Assembly (NCBI RefSeq): GCF_023973825.1
Contig: NC_090121.1
Location: 2,278,001-2,342,000 of the forward strand
Direction: 5' to 3'
Length of the DNA stretch: 64,000 bases
Source: Plasmodium brasilianum
Lineage: Eukaryota; Apicomplexa; Aconoidasida; Haemosporida; Plasmodiidae
The translations under genes were made by a program, and so were the position numbers. Below, piece by piece: positions 12,181 to 27,093 of this stretch. The notes beneath the pieces are model-generated. The model was given only the letters and a program-made list of their open reading frames with translations, searched no databases and was not told the DNA's origin. Every line of letters begins with the position of its first letter. Position 1 is the stretch's first letter.

Positions 12181-15100
12181 TTCGAATTTATTTATAGATA
12201 CTGAATCTTTTGTGACAATACAATTTTTGGAATATATTTTTTTTTTGTACTCGACAATAGAAGATTTTTTATACTTCTTTATTGTTTTCTGCTATTTTAA
12301 AATATAAAAATTATTACTTTTATATGTTTAAATATATTTAAATGTTGGATTATAGCACGAGAAAAAATGCATTTCTGAAAAAAATATAATAGTGATTTTT
12401 CTATGTAAAAATATTAAAATAATATAAAATAGGGTTGGAAAAAACATTAAAAAAAATATTATTAAATAATAATTACAACTTGTCAAGCTACGAATAATTT
12501 ATTTTAAAAATTTTATTTTTGTATTATCTACACATATTAATAAAGAACTTGGTTATTGGTTTATTAGAACAGCTCAAATGTAATAAAATTACCTTACATA
12601 ATCTATGTTAGCCTTGAAAAAATATCATATAAAATTTTTTATTTACTATGAAAATGATAAAAAATAAATTTAAAATCTTCTAAAGTCATATAAAATTTAT
12701 TTTTTAATTAATAATAAACATAATAATTAGAACAACCATATATATATATATATATATATATTATAACAGTTTAATATAATTCAGTTATTACACAAGTAGT
12801 TCGTGCAATATTAACAAAATTATATATTTTAGTCAGAAATTTTTAATGGTCTGTTAATAATAAAATATGTATTTTTTGAGTTTACTTTTTATTGATATAT
12901 ACTGTAAAAGCTAAATTGATTTTTTTTTTTTCTTTTTAAAAATAATTTATGTCATCTTGCCATTTAGCAGTTTTAATAATACTTAAAGAATTTTAATAAT
13001 GCATTTATATGAAATAATAGTAAAAATAATGATTTGATAAAGTATTTTTTTTTTTGAATTCTCGCGATAAAAATAAGAAAAATATAATAAAAAAAAAAGA
13101 AGAAAAAATTAATAAAAAGTAATGTATATATAAATGTTAAAAATGTTACGAAGTATATATATTTAATAACTAATTTAAAGTTTAATTGTTCTTTGATACT
13201 GAATTATTCTTTAACATTATAGAATAAGAAAATTCATATAACAAGATGAAAAATGGCTTAATAAATAAATAAATGTAGCAATTTGTTAAAATAACTAAAA
13301 ATAATGAATAAACATTATGCCTAAGAATTAATTGGTAGTAAAAATTATGTACGTTATTTTTACAATATAGTTTAAAATGTTATTTATTTTTTTATTCACA
13401 TTACATTGAGTACAATATGATTTAATAAAATTTAATGAAACAATACATACTATTCCAGGTTTAATAAATATTTTTGCGGTGTAATATAATCTATAATGCA
13501 TTTGAGAAAATATGTTCTTTACATTTATTATATTTATATTAAATTATAAGTTTCTATTATACATTATCTTCGTCATTTATGAGTATATACATATTCAAGT
13601 TTGTAAAAAAATTTTATTTCTTAAAAATGATAAAATTGTTTAGTACGTGAAGAAATTTTTTGTAAAATTTTATAGCGAAAAATAGTTAACCATTTAAAAT
13701 GTATTTATATTTGTAAGAATAGTTCTGCATATTAATTACTGTTTTCCTTTACATTGAAATAATGTTAACAGAAGAATATATTCTAGCAATGTAGTTTATG
13801 CGCTTTTAATTTAGGTCTAATATTGTAAATGGCTATTAATGATAAAATATAGCTTAAGAAAGTTCTTTATTAATTAATTATAAATATATATATAATATAA
13901 ATTATTAATTTAAATTTAAAAGGAAAGTTATTTAAAATGATGCACATTTTTATTTATAATAAATTTTAAACAATAATAATTAAGAAATTGATAAATATTT
14001 ATTCAAACATGAATGGGATAAAAATTTATGCGCATTGATCCTTTTAGATAATATATATAAAAAGTACGAATAATTTATATTTTAAATACGATTACTCATG
14101 GAAACTTGAGATGAGTGTACACGCAAAAATTTCATTTTATAACAATTTTTAAACCAAATAATATGACAATAAAAAATTACTATATGAAGAAATATTTAAT
14201 AAACTATTGTTTGATATTTCGTAGACAATGTCATTTTGTTCATTTATAATCACTTTTAATAATTTTTTTATATGGATAATATAAATAATCTTTATAAAAT
14301 ATTAACCAGCTATATCTACTAGAAATACATTAAACTTCTAATGAAATTACAAATCATTGTGAATTCAAGAAATTTGTAAAATGTGTGTAGAAATAAAAAA
14401 AGGTATAACTTTTTACGTAGATGAAATAGTTTTAATAGACATATGTTGAGGAAATAATAACATTGTTCTATATTTTTATATTGTAAATGTCATAAATAAA
14501 TTTGTTCTAAAATTTGAATTTTAAGAATCTCGGGGATATAATATCTAAGTTTTCTCTAATTTTCTAAGTAATTAAATTATATAATTATAAAAAGTAATAT
14601 ATTAGCACATATTTTTATTTTCCGCACAGTTACATTTTATAAGAAAATATAGAATAAAATTAAACAAAGTAAAAGGAAAAAAAAAGCAATATACTCCGAA
14701 ACATTTGAAACGTCTTTATTGAAAATGAAAATAAGAAGTTTTAATATAAATATATTTAACTTCTTAATTATTTAACATATTATTAACTTTATTATGATAT
14801 TACAGAAAATTAATGAATAATATATATGAATAAAAGTTCCATTTTTATGTTTTAACGTACGAATAAAAAGAATATTATATATATAATTATAATTATTTAA
14901 TTATACACAATAAAGCTATTTCCTATTTTATAATTATCTTTTATAATTAATTTAATAATTATTAGGTTTACCAAATATTTGGAAATAATTTAAGCCTTCA
15001 CTTAGATGTCACAAAATGATATACGAAATAACATATGTTAGATACGCTGCATAAAGCGGATGCCCATTGTAGGAATTCTGTATATATTTATTTATATATT

Positions 15101-15799
15101 TTACAAATATAAAGTCTAATAAATAAGTAATAAAATATAACGTTATTTGATTAAGTGTACTATATACTTGGATCATAAAATTATTTATTATTTGTATGTA
15201 TATATTGTGCGTAATGTCTTATAAATAAAGGAATTATTATAATTAATGTTTAATTATATTATCAGTTAGAAATAAATTCATTAATCTTTACATTATATTA
15301 TACATATTAACAAGTGTTTTTTATATAACATGTAACTTTATAGTATAAAATGAAGAAAAAAAAAATTAAGGAATGTAATAATTCATTTTTTGCATGGAGC
15401 ATTTAAAATGTTCTTCTTATTATGCATGAGAAAAATTAATTCCTATTAATTAAAACATAATATTAAATTGTTATGAAATAATAAATTACGTAAAAGATGT
15501 TTAAGCAAATTAATTATTTAAGAAAAGCACCAAAGATATTAACAAGTAACATACATATATATATATATATATATATTTATATATTTTTAATCAAAGATAT
15601 TCATATTGAGTGTATTAATCATCTCATTAACTTGTTTCTATTTTTATTGAATTAAGAAGTAATATAACTCTATTATTGATAATCGACGGAAAAAATTATT
15701 TATAGGTGGATTGTTTATTAAATACATGTATTTCATATTTCATATACCATTTTTATACTTCTGTTTTATGTTATGGTTTTTCTTTACATTCGCATTTTT
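12181..15799. other. AT-rich spacer, block B
   Basis: No gene was found. The spacer between the exported gene and STP1 of block B is alignable by eye to the block C spacer at 31.9-35.5 kb. For example, 13620-13700 and 33355-33430 share the order 'ttagta..tg.a..a.attttttgtaa.attttat/c' then 'taaccatttaaaat'. Microsatellites lie at 12738-12761 and 15555-15575. Confidence 0.6.
12738..12761. repeat. (AT)n microsatellite
   Basis: An AT dinucleotide run of about 24 bases in the 5' flank of the block B exported gene. Confidence 0.95.
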
Positions 15800-18330
15800 T
15801 TGTATGCTTCATTCCTATATCAGAAAACTTAAAATGGGTGTTTCGCGAATATTGTAGGATATGGCTTGTATATCGTTATTAAATATTTTGAATGTTTCCT
15901 TACCATTTTATAGATTCTATTTTTCTATTAATTGATCTCGTTTGTCTATTTTATTCTCACTATCCACGGAATTTACAAATGTATTAACTTCTCTTGTCCA
16001 AGCTTCTATCTCTTGTCTAACATAGTTTTCATCTACATAATCATGATTTTCCTTATTTTTCTTACTTTATAAGACGATGTTGTTCGTTCTCTTTATTTTT
16101 TTTGTAATTTCTGGGATTTTAGCTGAATTCTCATCTGTCTTGCATTCATTTATGTAGTGATCAAAATATGATTTCCTGTTTTCTATGTACTCTTCTTTTT
16201 TACATTCTTTTAGTACCTCCATAAGAATGAGAATAAACAGTTTTACTACTAATTTTTTTTTTATATATTTATATAGTTCTTCACTACTTTCTTTGAACTC
16301 TAATTCTTCTGTGTTTATGGATGATACTTCGTCATTATTTTCTTTATTTTCCTATCCATCTAACATATTCTGATATTCTCCTGTTAATCCGTCAAACCAC
16401 TATTGCGCTAAATATTGTTCCATAATTATACCCTTTTTTGATGTCCACTGTCTCCATACATCTTTTGCTGTATCAAGAAAAGGAACTTATTGAATTTCAT
16501 TCGACAATGTATTTTTTAATGTTTCAGTTTTTTTTGCAATAAGTTTTTTCTTTTTTCCATTCATTTTTAATATTATTAAATCAATCTTTTTTCAGTTTTT
16601 CAGAAAGGTTTTTATGTTTTTCTACCCATTTATTCCATAGTATTTTTTGTTTTTTCATGTCACTGCTACTTTTAATATTTTCCACTATTTGCTCATTATT
16701 ATTTAAATCAGGATAGGTTATATGTTTTTCTTTTATGAACTCTACTAGGCATACTTCAAGAAATTCAACCTTGTGGAATATCCATTCTTCATTTTTGTAT
16801 TGCTTAAGTGCTTCCATGTGAACTTCTATGATAGTTTTGTGCCTATCCTTTTCTCTCTTTAACGCTTTTACATTATTATTTATATTACATTTATTTATTT
16901 TTAATTTCTTATTGTTTCTTCGTTACCATATATTGAATGATCTAAATTATTTTGTGCTAAAAATTCAATTTTTTTGTTAGAACGTAAAGGTAGTAGTATT
17001 CTGAAAAATTTCATTTGTTTTCTTTTTATCATTTTTTTTTCTTTAAACGTTCCTATTAAACAATATTATCACATAGAGAAAAAACTTTTTTGTATAATAA
17101 AATATTACAATGATCATATGATTAACATATTTTTGTGCATAATTTTTATTTTACTTTAATAAAAAGGGAAAATACAAAAATAACTATAAAGCTTATTAAA
17201 ATAGGTGATATGTATTTTCCATCTAGATTTTCTGCTGTATCTGTAATATCATTTTAAATATATATGTCATGTATTGTAGTTAATTTAAAATTAAAAATTT
17301 TTTTAACATTAGTGTTACCTGTAATTTTAAGGATCGTATAACTTGTAAATATTGAATCAGGAATTAATCTTTCAGGAGATAATAAAACAGTATCAGATTT
17401 AATAGTTTCTTCTGTTTCTATAGAATCTGGGTATTGTATTTCAGATTGTGATAACATACTTATATCTGAAGACAGAGAATGTATCGAATCTTTGGGTGTT
17501 TAGTTTTGTATATCTTTAAGTTCTCCATTTTCAGTTTTCGTATTTTCATGTTATGGTGTAATTGATTATTCCTGTTGAGTTTCTATGGAAGGTGGTAGTT
17601 GAGCTTCACTTGGAGCTTCATGATGTGTTTCAGATGAAAATTCATGTTTGTTTTGATCTTGTTCTTTTTTTGAACTAACCTTTTCTTCTTCAGGTCGAGG
17701 TTTATATTGTACAGGAGGATCCGATAATATGCATGTAAGTGACTTGTTGAATATATGGAGATACGATAGGATGCAATTTCGTGATCCGGTATTTATTTTA
17801 TGATTAATTATTTTGGAATTAACTTCAGAGTTTACTTTTTCTTCTAAAATATTCTTTTTTTTTTGTAGGACAATCATTATAACCGTCACATGAAGCTAAG
17901 CATAAGTTATTACCATTACAATTATATGCTTTTTTTCCTTTTTTATAGGTATTTAATTTATCTAGATATGTAGTTCTTTCTTCACATAAATCATCTGCTT
18001 CATACTTCAATTGCAAAAGTATTCTCTCCTAATTGTCTAAAATTATAGTATATCCACCATATTTGGTGAGCTTGTCAAATTTAGGTTCAAAATGATTATT
18101 AAGTACTTTTTCCCGCTTAGTGTGTTCAGTATATGATGGTGCAGTTTTTTCCTTAATTATTTTTTCAGCCAATGATAAGCATGTTTGCCTAAATATATTT
18201 TTTTCTGTCTCTGTCTTTAAGGAAGTAGTTTCCTTTACGATATGTTTTCCAATCTTTTTATATTAATTTTTGAAAACATAACTTCCTTCACTAAATCCGT
18301 ATCCTAACCAACTCTATATTCAAAATAGTA
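15800..18330 (-). pseudogene. STP1 family pseudogene (block B)
   Basis: This is the best preserved of the three STP1 copies but it is still broken. Reading leftward from about 18310 (after 'atatag') it gives SWLGYGFSEGSYVFKN, a TAA, then FRQTCLSLAEKIIKEKTAPS. Another stop (TAG) follows LDN, then the Cys-rich block YEADDLCEERTTYLDKLNTY and YNCNGNNLCLASCDGYNDC. The variable middle (17890-17250) is rich in Pro, Glu and Ser. Downstream come the basic juxtamembrane motif KRKQMKFFRILLPLRSNKK and the Trp-rich cytoplasmic part (EEWIFHKVEFLEVCLVEF, KILWNKWVEKHKNLSEKLKKD). A TGA stands at an expected Trp, and TAA and TAG occur on either side of WRQWTSKKGIIMEQYLAQ. It ends with EIEAWTREVNTFVNSVDSEN and a stop. 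The Trp-rich motifs make the family call secure. Confidence 0.88.
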
Positions 18331-21300
18331 AGAATTATTTAAATATTAATTTTTATATTATTTATATGATCATGTCTTTTCATATATAGATATTAATGCA
18401 TAAATGTACTGATATTAAAAAACAATAAAATTTACCCTTGATATAGTGACACTATATTATAATTCTATGTTGTTGTATGCAGCTATCGGTAAGAAAAATA
18501 TAAATTTACTTCTTTTTACATATCCGTAATTTAATTTAAATTAATATATATTAACAGAAATTAGAAGATTCTTAACTACATATACATTTATATGGGTTCT
18601 ATTAAATAATTGAATACATTAATATTTATTTAACATTGTTCATATTTTTTATTACATTAAATAAATGTAACACAAGTTGAGATATATGATATATATATTT
18701 TGAAATGAATTCACAGTTGGTTATATTATTTTATAAAAAATTAAATTTCACTTTATGAAGGGAGAGGAAAATGGATAACACTAATATATTATATATTACA
18801 TTAATAAATAAGATTGCATTTATTGTAAAAAATTATCGTTAATATATAGATGGCGACTTTTTTCTTTTTTTAGTACAGATATAGATATATAAATATTTTT
18901 ACCTAAATTATTGCAAGTAATTCTTTTTAATATTATAATTTTCCTAAAATGATTAAATCATAAACCAAATAATTATTATCACTGAGTTTATATTCCTTTT
19001 ATGTTGTGTTATATTAGCTATTAATATTTGACGCGGCTATATAATAGTGTTGTAATTATATTGTTAACAGTTTTTTATTTTTAATATATTGTATCGAGAT
19101 ATGATAATTAATATTATATAAATTATAGCATACTGTTTCTGTACTTGTAAATGTACTTGTTTTATAATGTATTTTTATTATTTAATGGTATATATATATA
19201 TACCATTTACATAAAAATTAATAATATATGGTATATATATTATGCTATAGAATAGTTTTAAGTAATATACGTTATTATATATTTGGGTACTTCTGTATAT
19301 GTCTATAGTCACTTTGAATATGAATTACTTAATTTTGATTATATATTCTAGTTAAAAAAATGTACAGTTAAGCAAATTAATTAATTAAATTATGTTTGAA
19401 TACCTATTAAACATGCGAAAAATTACTAGTATATATTACAGCAGAATTAATTAAAATATATAGTTAAAAAATATAAAATATATTATAACATAATAAGGAG
19501 AAATAGTAATACTATAATTGAATGTAAATAGAATGATATCTTACAACATTTGAAACAAAATATATGAAAGTCTCCCAATAACGTTTCTGTAAATGTTCAT
19601 ATATATATTCGAATATATAGATTAAAATGGTGTTATTTATTTTTGGTTCTTATCCTAAATTTGATCATTACATGAAAAAATATTTTTAACACTCCCTATA
19701 AAATTTTATTTTGGAATGTAAAATAAATATTATTATGAATTTATTTATAATATTTTTAGGACATTAATTGATATTTAAATTTACATAGCAATTTACGCAT
19801 AATACTAAATATTAGGTTATTCGTTTATAATGTAAATAAATTATTCCATATTTTAATTTTTCATTCGAAATAAGTGCGTAAGTGATAATAAATGGAGGGG
19901 AAGTTAAATAAAAAAAAAAGTATACAAATTGATAATAAATTTTAGTAAATAGTTAATTAATATAAAGAATTAATTTTTTATGTTTATCTCTAATCAATCT
20001 GTTATATTAAAGAATTAATGGTTTATTTATTTTTTATTTTTTAATTTTACCTATATGAAATTTTTTTGTTGGATATTTTCATTTATATTAATCCCTTATG
20101 ATCTATCCAATTTTATTTTATAATGTGTTCTTAATAATTATATGCGGAGGAATTCATATAAAGGTAATTATTATTTTTTAAGATAAAATATATTTAAACT
20201 GTTGTATTTGAATATATTATATATTCTAAACATAATGGGTTAGAAGTTATAAAACATATAACATAGTGGTGAATATATGGTAATATAAAAGAAAATATTT
20301 TTACAAATATCTGAATGAATATCGAAAGAAGTGTAATAGTTTGAATATATGCATATATAACAGTATTTATATATTTTTTTTATTTTAATACATTTTTTAC
20401 AGATGTATCTGTATATAAGGAGCCTTTATTTAATACAGACTGTTATGTTATTTTGACATTTAAAGTATTCTATATAATTATTGTATTAAATTTTACTTTG
20501 GAGATATATTATATATATTATACCAACATTAACTGAGTTTGCCTAAGATGCAAATTTTTATTTATATATATGAAACATAAGTATAATTTAAGGGAAAATA
20601 GCATAATTTAAAAATAAAAGTTTTTAAAATAGCATGAAACAGTTATCACGAAATATAATTATTTATAATTTTTATTTAAAAAATTTGGTCTACGAATTTG
20701 TTTATACTAAATAAAAATATATTCTTCCATTTCTTTACAATTTAAAAAATATTATTGTAGTATTTCATTCTATTTCACAATAATACTGTCCTTACGTTTT
20801 ACATTTTTATTATTAAAAATATTGAAAATGTATGTATAAATAAAAAAAAATGAATACGTTATATATTCTAGAAAGAAATGTTTTTAAAAAAGTTTAATTT
20901 TAATATTATGAATAATTAAAAGGAAAAAAATATAAATAATTCTATGTTTTTAACAAAGGAAAAATATAACTAATAAATGACATTAACAGTAGGTACTATA
21001 AAAATATAAATAACATCATTTTTACTGATTGTATCTAATTAAATAATTAACATTATTATACTTATAAATTTATATATATTTAAGGGAGTGTTTTTATAAC
21101 ATTATATATCATAGTAATTACTCTGAATAATACTTACAATAAATAATTGCATAAAAGATGAAAAAACGAACGATTAATACATATTTTAAATATAAAATTC
21201 TTCTATAGAAAGTTGTAAGTCTTATATTAAGAGTAATAATTTATATACAACACAACTATAATATAATATTGTAAAATTTTAAATAACTTTAATTTTTATA

Positions 21301-22591
21301 AATAATTTTCAACTATATATTTTTTAATAAAATACTTTATAAGTTTTATATAAATAACATAAGTAAAATTATATATTTTCAATATACCATATATAATAAG
21401 TTTACGCATACATTATATAGTTAATATTAATATATGGCTTCATGTATAATTAACTTTCATTCTACATTTTATCATACTGCCTAAATATGATTTATTTGGT
21501 TAGAGTTGTAAATAATTTCCTTTTTCCTATTAATGATAATTAAACTCGAATTCATTTTATATTATGTTATTTTTTATAAAAATTGTTCATATGCTGTCAA
21601 TGCAAAAGGGTTGCATGTGATTCACAACAGTTTGGTTCATTAATATAAAATAGTAGATGGTAATAATATTACTATATAAATTATATTAACCTAATTTACA
21701 ATATTTTATTATTTTTCAGAAGAGTTAAAATATCTATTCAAAATATAATGCGTATATTCTATAGATTATATACTATTTTAGTTACATTGCATAATTAAAT
21801 AAGTGGAAAGAAAAAGCAAAAGTAAAAGGAAAAAAAAAAAAAATAATATAATATAATAATTTGTTTTAATGAATATTAGTTATTACATTTAAGTAAAAAT
21901 GTAACTACGCAAAAAATTTGTCAATGCAGCTATAATTATTATAACTAGTTATTTATGAAACATATTCCTAAGTAATAATTCTAACGAGCTATTTTTTTCC
22001 CTTTTATATTTGAATATTTATGTTTATCCTTATTTTTCCTGCAAATTTATGGATCAGATATGTGAAAACACTTTTTTTTTAATTATGTACTTTTTTATTT
22101 AAATAGCTAATTTTTTAGTTTCATATAGTATCAATATTGTTGTATTTTCCTGTATGTTCATTAAAACATATTAGAACTTATATTATTAATATTCATTTAT
22201 TTTTTTATATAAGTTGTTTAACATAATTCCCCTTTTTATTTTTTTATATGAATACTTAGTATTAACTTTATATTTGTTAATTATATAAAATTTCACGTAT
22301 TTTCATATTTTTAATATTTTATGTAAAATCGTACAAATTTTCTATGTTTCTCTATTTTTCAATATAGAAGCTTTACAATATAATAAAAAATAATTACTAT
22401 ACTTGATAATTTTTCATTTATACATCGTAAACACAAAAAAGATATATTTTATATATTAACTGCATATTATTCATTTATTTTAATTTTTTTTCTTACTATA
22501 TATAAATGCTTGTATAATCTCCTCATGAGAGATATTTAATATGATTTTTCTAAATCATATTACATTTTATTTAAATTAAACAAACATGGTT
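18331..22591. other. AT-rich intergenic
   Basis: No gene was found in this 4.2-kb stretch between the STP1 pseudogene and the 3' end of the intact pir. A possible STP1 first exon with a 'ggtaaat' donor near 18440-18500 (minus) could not be confirmed. Short AT palindromes occur around 19190-19205 and 19580-19620. Confidence 0.4.
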
Positions 22592-24401
22592 TCACCTAGA
22601 GTAATAAGAAAAACGTAATCTTCTACTTCCAACTTTCCTTTTATCCGATTTTGGAGCACGGATAATAAAATGCCGCATATGAGGATCATCATAATAATAA
22701 TCGTCAATTCTTCTTTTCTTTGGTACCTTTTTATGAAAACGTCTTCCGAAGGGAGTAAACTAATATAAAAATGAATAATAAAAAACATACATAATATATT
22801 TATTTTGTGATTATAAAATATTGGGAAAATTAGAATAGCAAATTAATATATTTTGAATTTTACTGAGAATTTCAATTTACTTTATAATACATGTAAATAA
22901 TGGATGTTATTCCCACTATCAATGTAAATGCGATACCAACGCGCAATATATTGTTATTGAATATATTAGATTTTTTATCTAAAAGTACTGAAATGGGAAT
23001 ATTATATAACGTAATTATAGCTTTTGTTTTTCCAGGTTGGTATGTATCCAACTTCAATCCAATAGTTCCTGTGTGACGTACACTTGGTTCCCTGCATATT
23101 CCTGATGAGTCTTTTAAATATCCAGGTTCTGAACAGTTTGTTTGTTTTCCAGTTATTTCAGCTTCTTGTCTGGTTGAAGATTTTGAGGGGGATAATAAAT
23201 GGTTATTCCCCGCATGAGATTTTGTAGATTCCTCCATTAATCCATTCAAATGTCCATGAGGTGATCTTGATGAATCTGGCGGAGATGAATTATGTTGTTT
23301 CGGTAAATATTCTGTTGAATTGGGGGTCTCACTTTCTGAATGGCTATCTCCAGGTGTTCCATTTCGTACAGTGGCATGTTGAACACGATAGAATGTATCA
23401 TAATAAGGTGATGTTCGACTATATATAGCTTTTGGAGATACCGCAAACATATTACATTTCTGTTTTCCACCTTCAGGTGTTTTAATGCTAGGGCTATCAC
23501 CTATAATATCTGTACATCTACTATAATAAAATGAACTTGAAATATCTATTTGGGAAACCCCGGAATCCATAGGATAACCGGATTTCGTAGTTTTTTCTAA
23601 TTTTTTTAATATATCGCATTTCTCATTCCCGTTAGAATTTAATGAATGTAATAGCGTATTAGGATCAAACTCTGTATTACATTTAAAATAATCACAGTTA
23701 CCCCAGAATGAATCAGCACAGCATTTCTTATCGTTTTTATGCTCTATATAGAGTTTTTTAATAACATTAAGGTATTTTTTATATTCACTGAATGTAATCT
23801 TATCACAAATATCATATGTTTTAATGCTGTCATAATTTTGAAAATAATCAAATAAATATTTTTCATCTACTTTCTTATTTAATTCTTCTATAGTGTTACC
23901 TTGAATTGGAGATAGGCAGTTATATAAGCGATATTGATTGTAAATTTTACTTTTAACTTCTAAGAATTTAATAAGATTTTCTGATTTACTATTTTGTGAA
24001 CTTTCTAAAATTTTTTTTATTTTATAATATATCCAATATGTATAATGTGCACAATACTTATATCCCCCTTTATCTATCATTACTGATAAATTTTCTGCAT
24101 TTCTTGCAATTTGATTACAAAGTTCATAACTACCTGTTGGATAATTATCTTTTTCAGTGTTGAATACGTTACAAAATGTATTATTTTGGTCTCCATTGTA
24201 GTTTCTGTTGAATTTATCATATATACTACCTGATGGTGATCCTGCTAAAATTTTATTCTGGATATTAAGAAGAATATATAAATTATATATATATAAATTT
24301 TACTTTTGAAGAAAAAAAAATTATTTACATTTGAGTAAATTAAATTATGTATTTTATAAAATAAAAAAAAGTACCAAATTTTCTTCACTTAATTCTTCCA
24401 T
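22592..24401 (-). CDS. pir: PIR protein, intact, three exons
   Basis: This is a variant antigen of the Plasmodium interspersed repeat superfamily, expected at the infected-cell surface or in the host cytoplasm. Exon 1 is 24401..24375 (MEELSEENL), exon 2 is 24257..22881 (459 codons) and exon 3 is 22759..22592 (55 codons plus stop); all junctions are phase 0 with GT/AG. The predicted length is 523 residues, longer than many PIRs. Exon 2 opens with NKILAGSPSGSIYDKFN, carries Cys residues around CNVF, LCNQIARNAENLS, YCAHYTYW, CCADSFW and CDYFKC, then a Ser/Pro/His-rich stretch (about residues 300-375). A transmembrane helix follows (about 446-466, LRVGIAFTLIVGITSIIYMY). Exon 3 is strongly basic and begins FTPFGRRFHKKVPKKRR, the classical PIR cytoplasmic tail. 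No frame break was seen. It heads block B and is the intact relative of the pseudogene at 5.6-7.3 kb. Confidence 0.93.
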
Positions 24402-27093
24402 TTTATTTGGGATACATTAAAAAGAAATATCATTATTTTTCATATTCTATTAAGTAAATACAAAAAATAAAAACAAAAAAATTTATTCTTATATATGTAT
24501 AAATATTGTGGAAATTAGATATGTGCTTGTAACTAATAGCTGTTTGTTAATTATAATTTAGTATTAAAAATTCGTAGTATTATTAATTAAAAAAAAAATA
24601 AAAATTTTTAATTTTTAAAGGTTAGGTAGAAAAATAAGAATGATGTGTTAAAAGTAATTTGAAATACTTATTCATAAATTATTATTTTACGAGACATTAA
24701 TTTATGCAAGTAACAGATTATTTTATTAATATGTTAAATAATATAATAATTTATTTTTATACTTTTTTTAATGTGCATAAATTATAATTTATGTGAAATA
24801 TGTATTTATACATTTTATTTATTTAATATATTTTTTATATACAAAATTTCTGCATAATTATATTTTCTTTATTGAGAATAATTATTTGGATTTTATGTAC
24901 AGAACTGCGTTAATACAAATATTTTATAGAAACTATTTTTAACGTTATTGTATTTATACATTTTTTTACAAAATTAAAAAAAAATATATATTAATAAACT
25001 TTTATTAATATAAATTTATCATTATTAATTTTGAATGGGACTCTTAAAATATTAATGGATTTAATTTGGAACCAAAATTTATATGTGAAAGCTCTTACCA
25101 ATTATGATTGCTCTATTTAAAAAATTCATTTCCATTTTATATATAAGTATGGTTCCCCCGTTTTTCTACCTTTTAAAGGATATCATTCTTATATTTTGTT
25201 TTATTTTTCATTTAATTATTTATTATAATTAAAATAATATGACTTTTGCAATACATTTTAATTTATTTTTTATAAAGATACATTACCATGTCGTAAAAGC
25301 GTTTGAATATTATTAATAAAATTCACTAAAGTAAATGTTGATATTGGTAGTAACAATGTTTGTTTACTAGTGTAAATTTAATTAATAATACAAAGGACTT
25401 ATTATACGTTCTTAAGATCATGAATAAATGTTATATAAAATAACATTATGAGTAATAAGTTATATTTAACAATTGAGAAAAAGAGTAAATTTATTAATTT
25501 AAGTTTGTAAGCTCACCATTTTGTTATATAATTGTTTTCTCATAATAAATATTATGCATTCTAATACAAAAATAAATTTTATTATATCAAAATTGAAATA
25601 ATACTATAAAAAATAAAATGTCAAAAAAAAATTTATCGCACTAATTAGTCATTAGAAAAATAATTTTTTTATTAGGATACCTTAAAAATTTTATTTAATT
25701 TTTATTTTATTATATCCCGAATATTGTTAGGATAAAATATTAGGTTGTTTATTAATTAAATTAATAAGAATAATATATAATAATTCCATAATGTATAAAA
25801 CACAATGATATTAGTTCTCCATGATTTAATATATTCCATTTCAAAACATATGTTTAAAAAAATATATGATTAACTTCATAACAATTCTTTTATTCATGTA
25901 CATTATATATTATGGTAGTTTTAATGAATTATTACTGAGTATAAATAAATGACAAAATAATGGATATAAATGAAATGAGCTGTATAAAAGGAGCCATTTT
26001 AATTATTTTTTGAATATATATATAAATTATGAAAATTTATGTTGGTACTATATATATGACTTGTAATAATAATCATTTTATTTGGAATAAATTTTCACAT
26101 ATATTTTTCTATGTTAGGTAATATAAATAAAGCTATATATCCTTATCTTAACCTTTTTAAAATAGTGCGTTTTTATATATTTTACAATAATATTATATAA
26201 AATAAATTAAAACAAAGACTAATCATATATATGTATGTATGCGAATGATCTTTTTGTGAAGCATATATATTGTATTATTACTAATGTAATAAACAAAAAA
26301 TTAAGATTCTACGTTTTCAAAATAACAATATAAAGAGAACAATATATAATTTTTTTAATTTTGTAATAAATGGGATTTTTTATATTGAATAATTATAAAT
26401 AAAATACTATTTTTTTTTTTTTTTTTTTATTATATGGAATTTATAAATCATTTATTTCATTTTAAAGGATGTAACATTTTTTATTCATTATTTTAAATTT
26501 TATATATCTAATACACATTATTAACATAAAATTCATAAATTAAAGTATAAATTATTATAACTGTTAATAGTAAGTAAATATAATAATATATAATGTATAT
26601 ATTTGAACTTTGGGATCCAGTTATTCACGGTATGGTGAATTAAATTATGTAATTATATATCTAGAAACAATATTTTAAAAGTGAAATTGGATAATTTGAT
26701 GAATATATTAATATAAATTGAGGATTATGGAATTGTAGTTTAAATATAATTTTTATTGCTATAAAATATTAAAAGAAATGCTTTATATTTTTATAAAAAT
26801 AAAATTTAAAAGATAATAAATTTTTATATTAATTGATGTTTTATTATGGGTATTAGATTACAAATGTTCAATTTATTTTTCTCAGCTTTAAGAATCTTAA
26901 TTTTATGTTGTAGTTATATAATTATAGTAATATAATCCAGAAGTTATCATTTAGGAATAATTCACTCTAATAAATATTTATTCTCTTATTATAATTCATA
27001 TAATATATTTATATATTATGTGATATTATAATATATATATTTTTATGTTAATAATAATAATCATTCAATAAAGTTGGTATTCTTATCAAAAGA
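24402..27093. other. AT-rich divergent spacer between two pir genes
   Basis: The two intact pir genes point away from each other, so this 2.7-kb stretch should hold both promoters. No motif can be named with confidence. The part next to the minus-strand gene (24480-24950) is related to the 5' flank of the block A pir pseudogene. A poly-T tract lies near 26410-26430. Confidence 0.5.
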
